Notes under the pieces: generated by a model | What the model was told of the DNA's origin: nothing | Database searches by the model: none | The model's input: the letters and a program-made list of their open reading frames with translations, nothing else | Part shown: piece by piece, positions 32,421 through 43,605 of the stretch | Numbering within the stretch: position 1 is the first letter of the stretch | Layout: each line of letters opens with the position of its first letter | Translations under genes and position numbers: made by a program | NCBI GenBank assembly: GCA_028752905.1 | Contig: JAQNBH010000017.1 | Location: 31,550,283 to 31,614,282, forward strand | DNA: 64,000 bases | Direction: 5' to 3' | Source: Cladorhizidae sp. MBARI D1340-BT2 | Lineage: Eukaryota; Porifera; Demospongiae; Poecilosclerida; Cladorhizidae

Positions 32421-35040
32421 AGGTGAAGTTTCATTTCGGCTTAACCACTCACTTCATCATCACGTCATTCGAGCATGCACATGTTTGCTAAAATAGAAAT
32501 TATAATCAGGGACAAAGTTCTAAGATGGAAATGATCATTAAGATCAATATTGAGCTGGTACTTCTTGAAAACTAGCTACTTCTCCATAATCCAATCTGAT
32601 GATATCAATAATTTACCAATCAGTGTATAGTGTTATCTTTGAGTAGGACAATACTTAGAGGAATGAACTCTCTGTTGACAATTTAGATATGACATTAGCT
32701 CTAGGGAAACTAACAGCTAGCATTCTATTAGTGCTAGGAACCTAGCACATGGTTGTCACAAAGAACAAAGTAAATTACGACTCACAATCTGAGCAATTGT
32801 TGGGCAGTAGATAGTGTAGCTTTTAGTTGGCTACCTAACATTGAGTAACTAGATCATCTTAGCATCTGTGTTAGCTCTGCCTCTTAGAATAGCTGGATGC
32901 AACAAGAAGATTGTGTTGGTTACCACTCTCATCTAGGCACTGATTATAAATCTTGCAGGCAGAAGAAAGGGTGCAGCACTAATATGCACTAAATTGCCTA
33001 CAAGCTAGATTTGCTATTCGCTGATAAAAAATACCACATCAACGCTAGGGCAAGAAGTTAAAGCTTAGAAGTACTACTATCTGTAGTCACTAGCTACCTA
33101 GCTAGCAATTTCTTTTCTGTATAGCTCAAATGTTTTTATGGAAAACTTATTTAAAAGGCTGCTTTTCAGGTGTAGAAATGCTTAGGCCATCAGTTATCCT
33201 CTGGAATATGCTGTTACTGAATCTCAGTGATCTGGTATAATAAATGTGTGTGTGTGTGTGTAAAATAACAATATTACCTTGAATTAATAATCTTTGTATC
33301 TTTAATAGTCCTAATGACGCTTAAGAGGAGAGAATGAATTATACTTTAGCTCAATCTACCAAAATAATCTAGCTAACTACATATTTGAGTGTTCAAAATA
33401 AATTATAATTTTTTATATACTCATTGCTAGCTAGCGCTTGGCATCATCCACAAGCGAGAAACTTCCTTAGACTCAGGTAAACTTCTACACTCCATCTGTC
33501 CATGTTTCTACAAGGGAAGGAGAACCATAAAAGTATGCCATTTACTAAACCTTAAAGATGGCCTTTGAGATCTAGAAGCTTGAAATGGACACTAAAGCCT
33601 GACACACTATGTACAATGGAGTGCTTGAGATAGATGAGAGAAAGCTATAGCATTGAGTTAGGCATGATCGAAAGAAAGAAATCTTCAGATTAACTATATA
33701 CTAAGTTTCAAAGCGCCCACAGCTCAGTAACTTGAGTTAGCAACTTACTTTGTCATGGTTTTCAAAACAGCTCTTGACTAGAGAGTGCTGTGAGAAAGCT
33801 ATAGCTACAAATCACAGCTCTATTAGCAGTTGCACTGGTCATGTCTAGAACAAAGAAAGGAATTCTACAAATATACTGATGAAAAAATACCGCTACACCA
33901 CTCTCCGAAGCCTACAAATTTGGGAGTGCTTGAACAGCAGCCCAGTGTAAACCTCAACAGAAGCATGGGGTAGACTATCTGAGATCAGGGCTTACATGGC
34001 CTTCTTGCATTGGCCATCCTCTGTTCCCTATGTGCACATCTGGCATTGGACTCTCACAAAGACTCTGGGCTCACCTTGCTATGGCAAAGACTAAGCCAGC
34101 CCTCTGCCAAATCAACTCCCAACCATAGACGGAGAAAATCACCCAGCTATCCACCTCCTTATCTGAGCCTTGATGGTTCTCTCTCTGTCATGCCAATGGC
34201 AATGGTTACCCCTCTCTGGATTGAAAAGTATGCACTGAGGTAACATAAAAAAATTTATCCTTGGTTCCAGGGCATAGGGTCTGCAATGATGGCCCTGAAG
34301 ATTTCACCTACAAGGCTGGCCCAAGCACCACTGGCAGATTTTGGGACATGGTGGAGTGTTATAGATCTTGTCCCCAGAATAACCATAAGGAGTTAGACAA
34401 AATGGGGACTGTTTGTCAGGTGCCATGTGGCAAGCTAACAAGACAATATTGGAGGAATCAAATCCAGGAGCAAGGGAAGAAGTGGGAATGGAGTTATTTT
34501 TGGAGGAAGACTGAAGGCCAGAAACATAAGCCAGGCGCAGCAATATCAAGTTTTCCATCCAACTCCACTGTGAGGGCTCGTTTCGCTCACCAATCACATA
34601 AGTATTGTCCTACTCCAAGCATGGCTGCAGGCTTAACACTATACACGATCTGTAAATTATTGATGTCTTCAGACTGGATTGCAATATGGAGAAGTAGCTA
34701 AGAGTAGTGTATTCCTCAAAGTTTTCAAGGAGTATCAGCTTAATATTGACCATAGGGATCATTTCCATTTTAGAACTTGTCCATGATGATTATTTCTTTT
34801 TTAGCAATCGTGTTCATAGCTAGGGTTGGTTGATGAATAGAGTGGCTAAGTCAGATGGAAACTTTACCTGAACCTAAGGAAGCTTCTTTTTGCAGGCTGC
34901 TGTGCTTCTCACACGATTTTTTAACTCTGTTTTTCGAAACCTCAGTTCTCTTTGCTCTGCTGTTTCAGAAGCAGGCTTTGACTTTTCTCTCTCTCCTTTT
35001 CTGAAGTTGATTTTCTTTATCCAGTCTAGTAAATCATATA
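32421..35040. other. No gene recognised; 146-codon ORF at 34261-34701
   Basis: AT-rich sequence with a short (TG)n run near 33246. A plus-strand ORF of 146 codons (MVPGHRVCND...) at 34261-34701 has no recognisable domain and an antisense ORF across it, so it is not called as a gene. Confidence 0.45.
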
Positions 35041-35051
35041 GATAGGGTTTC

Positions 35052-35083
35052 CTGATGAACGGCTAGCATCTGGTCGAAACATC
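35052..35083 (+). ncRNA. Hammerhead-ribozyme-like motif
   Basis: CTGATGA, hairpin GGCTAG cat CTGGTC (with G-T pairs), GAAAC, ATC as the cleavage triplet. The family tail (ttgagaaggttattgtaa) follows. The core is complete. Confidence 0.5.
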
Positions 35084-35175
35084 GAGAAAGTACACTTTCT
35101 TGAGAAGGTTATTGTAAAGATATAATTATTATAGCGGTTCTAAGATTGGGAATCTGCTGCTGTGCATGTGTAGTA

Positions 35176-35187
35176 TGCGCATGCGCA
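35176..35187. promoter_or_regulatory. Perfect NRF-1-type palindrome
   Basis: TGCGCATGCGCA is a self-complementary match to the NRF-1 consensus in otherwise AT-rich sequence. No gene start was identified on either side. Confidence 0.35.
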
Positions 35188-35636
35188 CAAGAATCCGCAT
35201 AAGTCCAAATTTCCAAATCTAAATGGCACTCAGTCTGCATGTAAACCAGCACATGCGGATATCTCCCTCCGGCAGTGATCCCTCGCTCACACCATTGATC
35301 TGGCTTCCTTTGACAAACTTTTGGATATAGCACAGGACTCGTGATCTAGGGCCTTGGCTCTCTCCACCTCCATTGTGAGACACTTCCAAACTGATAGATA
35401 TGACATTATAAATTCATGAGGAGTCATGCATCAGAAGTGAGAGTGGTCAAATACAGGAAGGGGAGGGGTTATACATAGGCACAGGGTAATAGGAAAGCCA
35501 CATTTTTAAAGACTGCACGTGACCCTATTTTACATTATTTTTTACATAATATTTTATGAGTGCAGAAATGTCCTAGCAAACAATGTCTATGTTGTAGTAT
35601 TGGTGTTGACAAGCATTGTGGTCAACGGTGGGTTGC

Positions 35637-36616
35637 TTAGTTTACCCTAGATAGAAATAAACCCGTAAATATGACCGTTATTAAAACATAATTAAACACC
35701 ATCCCAGATTGTAAATTAGAGTTAATCTTATCAATATCCGAGATATCCCCTTAGGCCCCATTATTTCTAATAATCCTTTTATCAATCACCCGATAAGTAA
35801 CCAAATGCCCCAAATTTAACAAATTAAAAGTCAAAAAATGATTTATAACATAATTAAACTGTCAACTCGAATTAAAAAAAGTATAAACGACATAATTTAA
35901 ATACAACCCTCCCTTCTCAACTAAGCCGCGATCATATACCACAAGAGCCAATAATGCCCCTAACAAACTTAATAATAAAGGCGCCATTTTAACATAACTA
36001 GGTATTATTGGAGAAATAATATTGGATACTATTAACTCTTTTCCCAAATACCCCACAAATATACTTCCAAAGGCCAATAAAAGTAAAGGAAAAACAATTT
36101 GACTCATGCACTTTTATAAATACCTCCTTTGTTAAATAAATTAACCTTATGGAATAAAACGCAGTTAATAAAACAGAAAAACTACCCAATCAATAAGCAA
36201 AAACCATACAATGCTTCTCATACACTAACTCCAATATCAAATCTTTTGAATAAAACCCTGTTAAATAAGGGAACCCTATTAATGATAGCGATAAGGACCT
36301 GATTAAAATCATAACATAAGAAAAGGGAAGAGATTTTATCACTGCCCCCCCATTTTTACGCATATCCTGATCATCACTAATGGCATGTATAACAGAGCCA
36401 ACGCTTAAAAAAAATAAAGTCTTAAAAAAAGTATGATTCACCAAATGAAATAAACTTACATAATAACTCAATAAACCACATATCATTACCATGTAACCTA
36501 ATTACACATATAACCTAATTACAAGTAGAATAAGTAATTACTTTTTTCATGAACTATCCCCACACTAGCCGCAAAAAGAGCTGTTAAAGCCCCACAAACA
36601 ATAATATAATTAGGCC
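35637..36616 (-). pseudogene. Nuclear copy of mitochondrial nad5 (numt)
   Basis: The minus strand reads as the C-terminal part of NADH dehydrogenase subunit 5: PNYIIVCGALTALFAASVGI, then [58 protein letters not shown], and on to TVIFTGLFLSRVN with its own TAA at 35639-35637. TGA codons fall at conserved Trp positions (after CMVFAY and after NSS), as in animal mitochondrial codes. It is disrupted by a short tandem duplication near 36500 (tgtaattaggtta.atg repeated) and frameshifts near 36115 and 35735. It is therefore a nuclear insertion, about 980 bases, of demosponge-like nad5. Confidence 0.88.
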
Positions 36617-37133
36617 TTTGATTTCAGTACCTTTTTTTGGCAGAATATGGATAGATTACTGGATAGATTACTGGAGATTACAACAGATAATGTGAATATG
36701 TAAGCACATACTCACTACTTGCTCTATACTCAACTCAACATTATGCAAATAAACGGTACAACACGAAGATACATTTTGATGAAAACGTTGGGTTTGCTGA
36801 ATCGTTTTGTTAAAATTTCCAGCCATTCATCCAGAGAACACAAAACAGTATCAAACAATACAACACACACACACACAAACAACAACAAAGAGAGTCAACT
36901 GTGACAGCAGAGTGAAGGTCGTGGTAGAGCTTGTTGAGCATGTAGTACTAGTCCAAGCTGTGTAACTAGGTAACTAGCCAGCTAGTACCCACCAAGTACC
37001 TGGGTTAATCTATTTTGCTCAGATTGGTACTTGTGAGTAGCATAACTAATTCTAATAATATTATGTAGTGAGTATTCTAATTTAGAACTTTCTAGATTAG
37101 GTTTAAAGGTAACTGCTTAACCTTTACTGTGAC
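36617..37133. other. No gene; short repeats
   Basis: It contains tandem tggatagattac units (about 36647-36675) and an (AC)n run near 36868. It joins the numt to the start of duplication copy B. Confidence 0.5.
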
Positions 37134-37406
37134 AGATGTATAGGTGATGTCATTCTGTAAGTATAAGCTAGGTGTATTTACTTATCTTTACCTTATTAGG
37201 AATTGAGCTGGTGTGTGTGATCTGCATACTGAATTCAGACAAGAACTTTTCTACACTTCAATTTATCATAGTCAGTTAGTGTTTGTTTTTAAACAAATTA
37301 TATTGGCCCAATCGCTTGAGTGTGTTCTACATTGATAGCAGACTGTGAGTGTGAGAGCAAGCTTCTCAAAGGATTTATTATTTTTTCCTCAGATACAAAA
37401 GTTGTT

Positions 37407-39095
37407 ATGGCTAGCAAGAAGCAAACTTATTCAGATGCTTTTCTTTGCTATTTGCCCTTGAAGAGCGAAGACCGACCACAGTGTGTTATCTGCAGCAAGA
37501 TTCTGATCAGTGAAAGCCTGAAGCCATCAAAACTTGCAAACCATCTGCTGAAATGTCATCCTGACCTCCACAACAAAGACCTAGCCTACTTCGAACACAG
37601 GGCGAAGCAGTTGAAGGTTATTCAATTTGGAAACACTTGTACTGCAGCCAAAAAATCTTCTTGCTGCTCTTGAAGCTTCCTATGAGGTGGCCTACAAAGT
37701 TGCACAGCAACAGAAGGGGCATACGGTTGCTGAAAATCTGATCATGCCAAGTGCACGAGTGATGGCTGCCAAAGCATGTGCTGAAGAGCAGCTCAGTTTC
37801 AAACAACACAATTGGACATAGGGCTAGGATGAGTCCACGGATGTCAGTAGCTGTGCTATTTTACTGGGCTTTATTCACTGCTCGGATGTGAAGCAAGAGT
37901 TTTTCCTATGTGAGAGTCTTGCTACGACGACTAAAGGGGAGGATGTGATCAGCGTAGTCAGTGGCTTCCACGAGAAAAATGGACTGGCTTGGAACAGTGT
38001 TCAACAGGTGTCTGTTGATGGTGCACCTGCTATAATGGGTGGTATTCACGGGTTCAGGAGGCCTTGTTCAAAGGAAAAATGCAGATATCACTGTACCATT
38101 GGAGCATTCACAGATATATACTTGCGTCCAAGATGCTCCCAGATGTTTTGAAAGCATATGTGGCCAACTTGTTAATGTTGTTAACTTCATAAAAGCCAAG
38201 ACTTCTCCAGCCATGTGTTTACAGAATTGTGCAAAGAAATGGGCGAGAGGTATGAAGAAGGGCTACTGTTCCACCCCGAAGTAAGGTGGCTGTCTCCAGG
38301 CAAGGTTGCGAATCACGTGATTCAGCTTAAGGAGGCAGTGCAACCGTTTTTGCAGCAAAAAGGGTCAGACTTGGCACACCACTTTTCTGACCATGAATGG
38401 CTTTTCCATCTGTGATATTTGGGCAACATTTTCAATGAACTCAACAGAGGAAACTTGGCACTTCAAGGAAGGAACATGACAATCATCGATGCCAAACAAG
38501 CCATTTCTGCATTTATCGGAAAGCTAAAGTTGTGGAGCAAGAGAGTTGCTAAGGGCATAGTGGGGCACAGTTTCCCACACTTGACAAATTTGTTTACGAG
38601 AGCGAGGATGGTCAAGATATCCTAGAAATTTTGAAAGCAGACATCCAGGCCCACTTGGATGAATTGGTCAGAAAGATGGAGGAATACTTACCTGATCTGG
38701 ACATCTCTTGCCTTCAGTGGTGCCAGTGGCCTTTTGTGGCCGATGAGGATCAGGTCGATTGAAGATAACTTTTCAGCAAAAGAGGAGTGCATAACTCTGA
38801 GAGTGGATGAGGCTTGGAAGCTGGAATTCCAGAACAAGGACTTCGAAGCATTCTGATAGCCCGGTTAAATGACATACCAACCGTGGCGAGATGGGCTCTA
38901 AAGATCCTGACTTCCTTTTCGAACATTTACCGATGTGAGGAGCAAGGCTTTTCCATCGTCATGGGAATGAAAACCAAGAAACGGAACCAGTTGGAAGTGT
39001 CAAATGATTGCTCTCGGTACAAAACCAATACTTCGCTAACAAAATGCAAGCACAGTCATCTCAGTGATTTGATTTGTTTTGCAATGAACACTTAA
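37407..39095 (+). pseudogene. hAT transposase pseudogene, SCAND3/ZBED type (hAT-1, copy B)
   Basis: Fuller copy of the pseudogene at 275-1690. After the BED finger (CVIC..HLLKCH) come MPSARVMAAKACAEEQL, then GVDEST-region sequence with a stop, and the middle domain (IYTCVQDAPRCFES; MFTELCKEMGERYEEGLLFHPEVRWLS at 38215). Next are DHEWLFHL with a stop, ELNRGNLALQGRNMTIIDAK, DIQAHLDELVRKMEEYLPDL and the C-terminus ALKILTSFSNIYRCEEQGFS. The FHPEVRWLS motif absent from copy A is present here. Several stops and frame changes make it inactive. Confidence 0.82.
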
Positions 39096-39205
39096 CTTCC
39101 TAACTAACTACTAATACTTACTAAAACACTCATAAAATTTATTTTTTATTACAAAGGTATGGGTAATGGAACAGGGGGGGATAGGGCGATTTGGGTAATG
39201 CTTCC

Positions 39206-39225
39206 AAAAAGTTTGGGAACCACTG
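39206..39225 (+). repeat. 3' terminal inverted repeat of hAT-1
   Basis: The complement of this end reads CAGTGGTTCCCAAAC..., the usual terminus of SCAND3-like hAT elements. Position 39225 is the likely last base; the next 8 bases (ctctagct) would be the target duplication. No matching 5' terminus was found upstream of 37134. Confidence 0.65.
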
Positions 39226-40350
39226 CTCTAGCTGAATATCCCCCTATTGATATCTTGGACAAGTTAACTCAGGGAGGATAGCATTGAACTAAAATGACTG
39301 AAGCGCTCTGTCCATTAGGTCAATGTAAGGTGTCCTCTCCATGTGCATTTCTTGATTAGTACATACTACAAAATCAAATCATTCTCTCTTGGAACACAGC
39401 ATGGTAAGTTGATGGCAGTAATTGTGTGAGGCTCTTAATGTTATCATCTGGCTTCATCTTGTAGTAAGCAAAAGTTCTTTGTTTTCCTAACAGCTTCTTG
39501 AATAATGATATCCTGGTATCATATGAATTCTTGAATTCCACTATACTCTATTGAGAAGAATACTGCAGATCTTCAACAAGACCATCAGGACTTGCTGCCA
39601 GCCAAGGACAGTTGCTGCTGCTGACTAAACTTGAATCCTGTACTGAGACGTCAGGTGACTCCGAGGATTGTCATCGGATGTATATATAATGCAACAATAG
39701 CTCTTGAAGGTCCCCCGACGAGTTGCAGCATTTACTCTAAAGGAGGTGTAAAGAACTTGCTTCACCTTCTTTGAGATCTTAGCTGACTGAATGCCGACTT
39801 TATTTGTGGTTTGTTGTGATTTTATATCTCAAGCTCATTAGAATGGAAAGACAATAAGCTACAGTTTAGTACAAGAATCAGCTGTATTGAAGTTAGCAAA
39901 CAAAAAGCTACACAGCGCTACGTCGCTATACATCTACAACAAAACTTATACCAACAAATCCATCCAGGAGCGCCTTCTTGTTCAAAAGTAAAGGAGTTCA
40001 GAGCAATTCCTGGTAAGCATAAGTGCAAACAGTACCAAAAGCTAAGAAGAGACCGATCACGAAGGCAGTTGCGATCATCAGCCATTGCACATACATCCCT
40101 TCAAATAGTTGGGCCATCTAATCAGTGTGTGCATATGGATAATACAAATTCTTTGATTTTTCCCCCAACGATGTCCGAGTTTGCACCATATGACGCTTAT
40201 GGCAGTTAGTTGATGATTTGGTTATACTTCCACCATTAGAACCAGTGATTCTCCTTCATTGCTCAGCAAGGCAAATATTGGCAGAAGTATCATCTGTACC
40301 TTGCTGTCTTGTTAGCCTTTACTTCAGTAAATACTAGATTGGTGGCATAG
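39226..40350. other. No gene recognised
   Basis: Sequence specific to copy B within this window. Only short ORFs, with no recognisable motif. Confidence 0.5.
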
Positions 40351-40354
40351 TACT

Positions 40355-40816
40355 TTAATATGTTATCTTGTAAGAATGTTGATGGTTAGTCTTAAGCAAC
40401 TTCATCAGCTTCTGATCACCATCATATCTTGAATAGTCACACTGAGCCAATTCTGTGTTGTCTGAACGTGAGAATAGGGTCTTCATGAGCTTTCTGGCAA
40501 ATTTAGAGTAAATATGCATCCAACCTTCGCAAACATTCATGGTGAAGTTGATCAGCTTTTGCCACAAGTCGACCAAGAAATTGTTATACATCAGACAACA
40601 TGCGTTGAACCTTGTTAGATTGAAATTCATCAACAGAACACACAGCATTAAGGTCACTGTTATCACTAGCATCTCTCTGTGCTTCTCCAAAATCTCTTCA
40701 ATATCACCTAGGGACACAGTGTCATTGGTGGACATATTCTCAAAATCAATATCACAATTGCTGAAGGGAATGAATGGCTGAGAATCAGAAACTGCAGGAA
40801 CTAGAGAGGATGGCAC
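40355..40816 (-). CDS. Unrecognised 153-residue ORF with one hydrophobic segment
   Basis: I do not recognise this protein. It begins MPSSLVPAVSDSQP, has an acidic N-terminal third and one hydrophobic segment (about residues 50-65, MLVITVTLMLCVLLM), then a Lys-rich C-terminus. It lies just downstream, in the same orientation, of a Mutator-like transposase fragment and could belong to that element. It is absent from copy A because of the deletion. Confidence 0.25.
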   Translation of the reverse strand: MPSSLVPAVSDSQPFIPFSNCDIDFENMSTNDTVSLGDIEEILEKHREMLVITVTLMLCVLLMNFNLTRFNACCLMYNNFLVDLWQKLINFTMNVCEGWMHIYSKFARKLMKTLFSRSDNTELAQCDYSRYDGDQKLMKLLKTNHQHSYKITY

Positions 40817-40909
40817 TGTCTATGAGCTGGTTGCTCCCTCTTTGGTACTATTTTACAGAAATCTGTTTTTACTGCAATGGTGTGCATTCTAAAACAATGT
40901 TGTGGTCCA

Positions 40910-41372
40910 TTATGGAGATCTTCTCGTAGCAGTTTGATTGGCTAACTTCTGGTCAGACTCACAACTTCTCATTGATATGGCACACATCGCTGCTTTGGTA
41001 AGAAGCATTTGCATTTCACCAATCGACCATTTCCATTTTCCCTTGTATGAGCTCTTATCCTGTTCTAAAGCAGAACAATAGCACTTGATGGTATAGTTGG
41101 CAGACTTCATTTTTTTATTACATAACTTAGGCAATTTGGTCTGGGTACACTGAACTACCACCATCCCCAATAAAACATGTATAACACAAACTGTGCTGGA
41201 TCCCTACTTTCTGGAACCCTTCAATAATAAAGTCTGTTTCCATAGAAGAGGATGACCTATTCCAATTCTTGAAGCAATGGTTACTAGGGTCCTCTTCACC
41301 TTTCTTTTCTGCATGAGCACATGTAAACATTTTTTTGTTTCCCCAATGACACAGCCACTTAAAAATTTGCAC
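40910..41372 (-). pseudogene. Mutator-like transposase fragment
   Basis: Frames in order read HCFKNWNRSSSSMETDFIIE, HSLCYTCFIGDGGSSVYP, then ANYTIKCYCSALEQDKSSYK and AAMCAISMRSCESDQ. These match the order NW.GSS..ME.DII.EGF, FIGDGDSSVY, ANH..KCYR..LE and AARCAIRMRS of the Mutator-like transposase domain common in cnidarians and sponges. A frame change near 41160 and the loss of both ends make it a fragment. The gypsy element inserted immediately beside it. Confidence 0.6.
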
Positions 41373-41378
41373 TGTAGG

Positions 41379-41795
41379 TATCGCAGGACGACATTAAAAC
41401 AAGACTGTTCCCAATGCATAACTATGGATGTGGAGTGAACCCGGTAGTGAGTAAGCAATTATGAATTGGAAGTGTTGATAATGGGGTCTGTGGCTTAGTG
41501 TGTTTGTGTGTTATGTGTTTATGTTGGGCAAATGTCATAGGTCGATGATGAGTGTAAGATTACCATGTATGGGCAGAAACCAGGAGCAGGGCTCCAGCCT
41601 AGTTAAGGGAAGAGTTGTTACTGCTCTGGGAGTTAGCCAAGTCTGACTTGTAAGTGTCCTATATTGAATTATTAAGGTTTCTCTACTTAACCTTGCTAGC
41701 CTAGTGTATAGCTTAAAGGTAGAGTGGTGGCAGCATACCAACACTTAGTGACTGGCTCAGAGTCTGTGGGTAATATCAGATTTGGTCCTGTCACA
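41379..41795 (+). repeat. 5' LTR of the Gmr1-like element
   Basis: It aligns along its length with the 3' LTR at 46239-46649. Its start TATCGCAGG corresponds to TGTCGCAGG in the other LTR, and it ends CCTGTCACA. Confidence 0.9.
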
Positions 41796-41815
41796 ACTGT
41801 TGGCAGCGGTGGGAT
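41796..41815 (+). other. Primer-binding site region
   Basis: The sequence right after the 5' LTR (actgttggcagcggtgggat) contains TGGCAGCGGTGGGA, a typical tRNA-3'-end complement position. The tRNA was not identified. Confidence 0.45.
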
Positions 41816-41843
41816 TTTTTAACTAGAGAGATAGCTACCAACC

Positions 41844-42889
41844 TTGACAAGAAGAATGGATACCAGAAGTAAGGCAAAGGACACTACAGAAGGAGAAAGG
41901 CGGAGTACTTCACCGCTAATGGACTCAGAAGATATTGGGGAAAGAGTGACAATGTCTGATATCCTCCGAATGTTTAAACTCCAGTCAGAGAAGCAAAAGG
42001 AAGCCGAGAAAAGATGGGCGACTGAACAAGCGGAAGCCGAGGAGAAAAGAGAACAGAGATGGAAAAGATTGCTGATGACAGTGATGAGCGGAGGGGGCAC
42101 TGGGAGGATAGAAGAATCGGACTCTGTTCCTTCCTCCCCCAGCCAAATCAAAGCACCCCGGTTCAGAGAAATGAAGGAAGACGAAGACCCCCTGGATTAT
42201 TTCAACATTTTTGAGAGCCATATGGCTGCATACAGGGTCCCCAAGAAGGATTGGATGAGTTATTTGGCCCGGAGTTCCGACCGGATGCCAACAGAGTATA
42301 TCGGGCAATGCAGCCAGATGTAAAGGAAGACTATGATCAAGTCAAACTAGCACTCTTGCGACTCTACCGTGTGACCAGAAAAGCTTGCCGACAAAGATTG
42401 GACAATCTCAAACGGAAACCAGACGAAGGATGGGAGGCTCTGATGGGTCGTGCTGTCCAACTCACCACACGATGGACGGAAGGCTGCAAAACAATCCAGC
42501 AGGTTAACGATTTGTGTTCAATTGATACTGTAATGGAGCTTATGCCTAGACATGTAGCACAGTTTGTGTCTGACAAGAAACACAGCACTGCAGCTGAGGC
42601 TGGAGGATTGGCAGATGATTACCTGGCAGATAGGGGTTGGACTCCTGTTGACCAGTCGATGTCGGATCGACCCCACCACCAGATATTCCAGAAGGGAGAC
42701 AGGAATAGGCAACCAGCAGATAGAACACGAGGCAGCTGGAAAGAGGAAGAGGCAAGAGCAGGGAGCACACCCACACAAGGGAGCGATACAGATGATCACA
42801 AACAGTACAAGCCGAATGGCAGATGGATCCTACAGACCCAAATGCTTCAAATGTGGGAAGCCAGGTCATTTTGCAGCGGAATGCTATAG
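41844..42889 (+). pseudogene. gag of the Gmr1-like element
   Basis: The first frame (41844-42323) has a charged coiled-coil-like region (SEKQKEAEKRWATEQAEAEE) and FREMKEDEDPLDYFNIFESH. It continues in another frame from 42251 with YRAMQPDVKEDYDQVKLALL, RVTRKACRQRL and a matrix/capsid-like region resembling the SCAN-like part of gypsy Gag. A frame change near 42270 separates them. The zinc knuckle lies in the next frame (42843-42885). Confidence 0.75.
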
Positions 42890-43289
42890 TACCAAGCCCA
42901 ACAGTTTCAAGAAGATGTACGATAATGTGAACTTGTCCAAGCCCCTGACGCCCAAGGAAGAAGTGTCTCTGATCAAGATGGAGATCAGTGGACGCTCTAC
43001 AGTGGAAGGCACAGTAGGAGGGGTGAGATGCATAGACATTTTATTAGATACTGGTGCAGGGCAGACGGTAGTGAGGTCGAGCTTGGTACCCAAGGAGTGC
43101 TACACCGGCAGGTCCAAGGAGGCGAGAGACTACCAGGGAACAGCACGAACTCACCACTTGGCATGGATCAACATCACTGTAGGAGGCCGCACAGAGGAGC
43201 TGGAGGTGCTGGTGGTAGATGAACTGACAATGAAGTGTTGCTTGGCACAGAAATGCCTGGACTGTGGGATTTGGGTAAGCAGTTGTTGA
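42843..43289 (+). pseudogene. Zinc knuckle and aspartic protease
   Basis: CFKCGKPGHFAAEC (C-X2-C-X4-H-X4-C) at 42843-42885 is the nucleocapsid knuckle. It is followed by a retropepsin-like region with LLDTGAGQTVV, whose active-site DTGA lies at 43047-43058, and ITVGGRTEELEVLVVD downstream. The frame stops at 43289. A nearby acidic linker frame (43235-43534) leads toward integrase. Confidence 0.8.
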
Positions 43290-43605
43290 ATAATGAGTTG
43301 GTCAATTTGGTGTCTACTCGTTCTCAGACTAGAGCAGGAGGGAATGCTGAACTGCTGGCTGATGGTCGGGAGAGTGACGCTGAGGAGAGCACTGAGGAGG
43401 ATGACAGCAATGATGAGGAATCATGGGAAGGAGTCTCCGATGATGGACCAGACCCCACCAAAACCGACGAGACATCTGATGAAGAGCCAGAGAAGAGAAG
43501 TCTGACAAAGTCCCAGAAGAGGCAGCGTACATAGAGGGGCAGAAGGGCCATCCACTAGATATCGATGCCAAGGAACTCCAACGAGAGCAAGGGCATGATC
43601 CGGCG

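Noticed and set aside
34261..34701. 146-codon ORF as a gene
   Set aside because: No recognisable domain, a competing antisense ORF, and no splice or promoter support.
35862..36492. nad5-like ORFs as functional genes
   Set aside because: They need the mitochondrial code and are separated by frameshifts and a small duplication; this is a numt.
36868..36895. (AC)n and similar short repeats as CRISPR-like or regulatory arrays
   Set aside because: Simple microsatellites without spacer structure.
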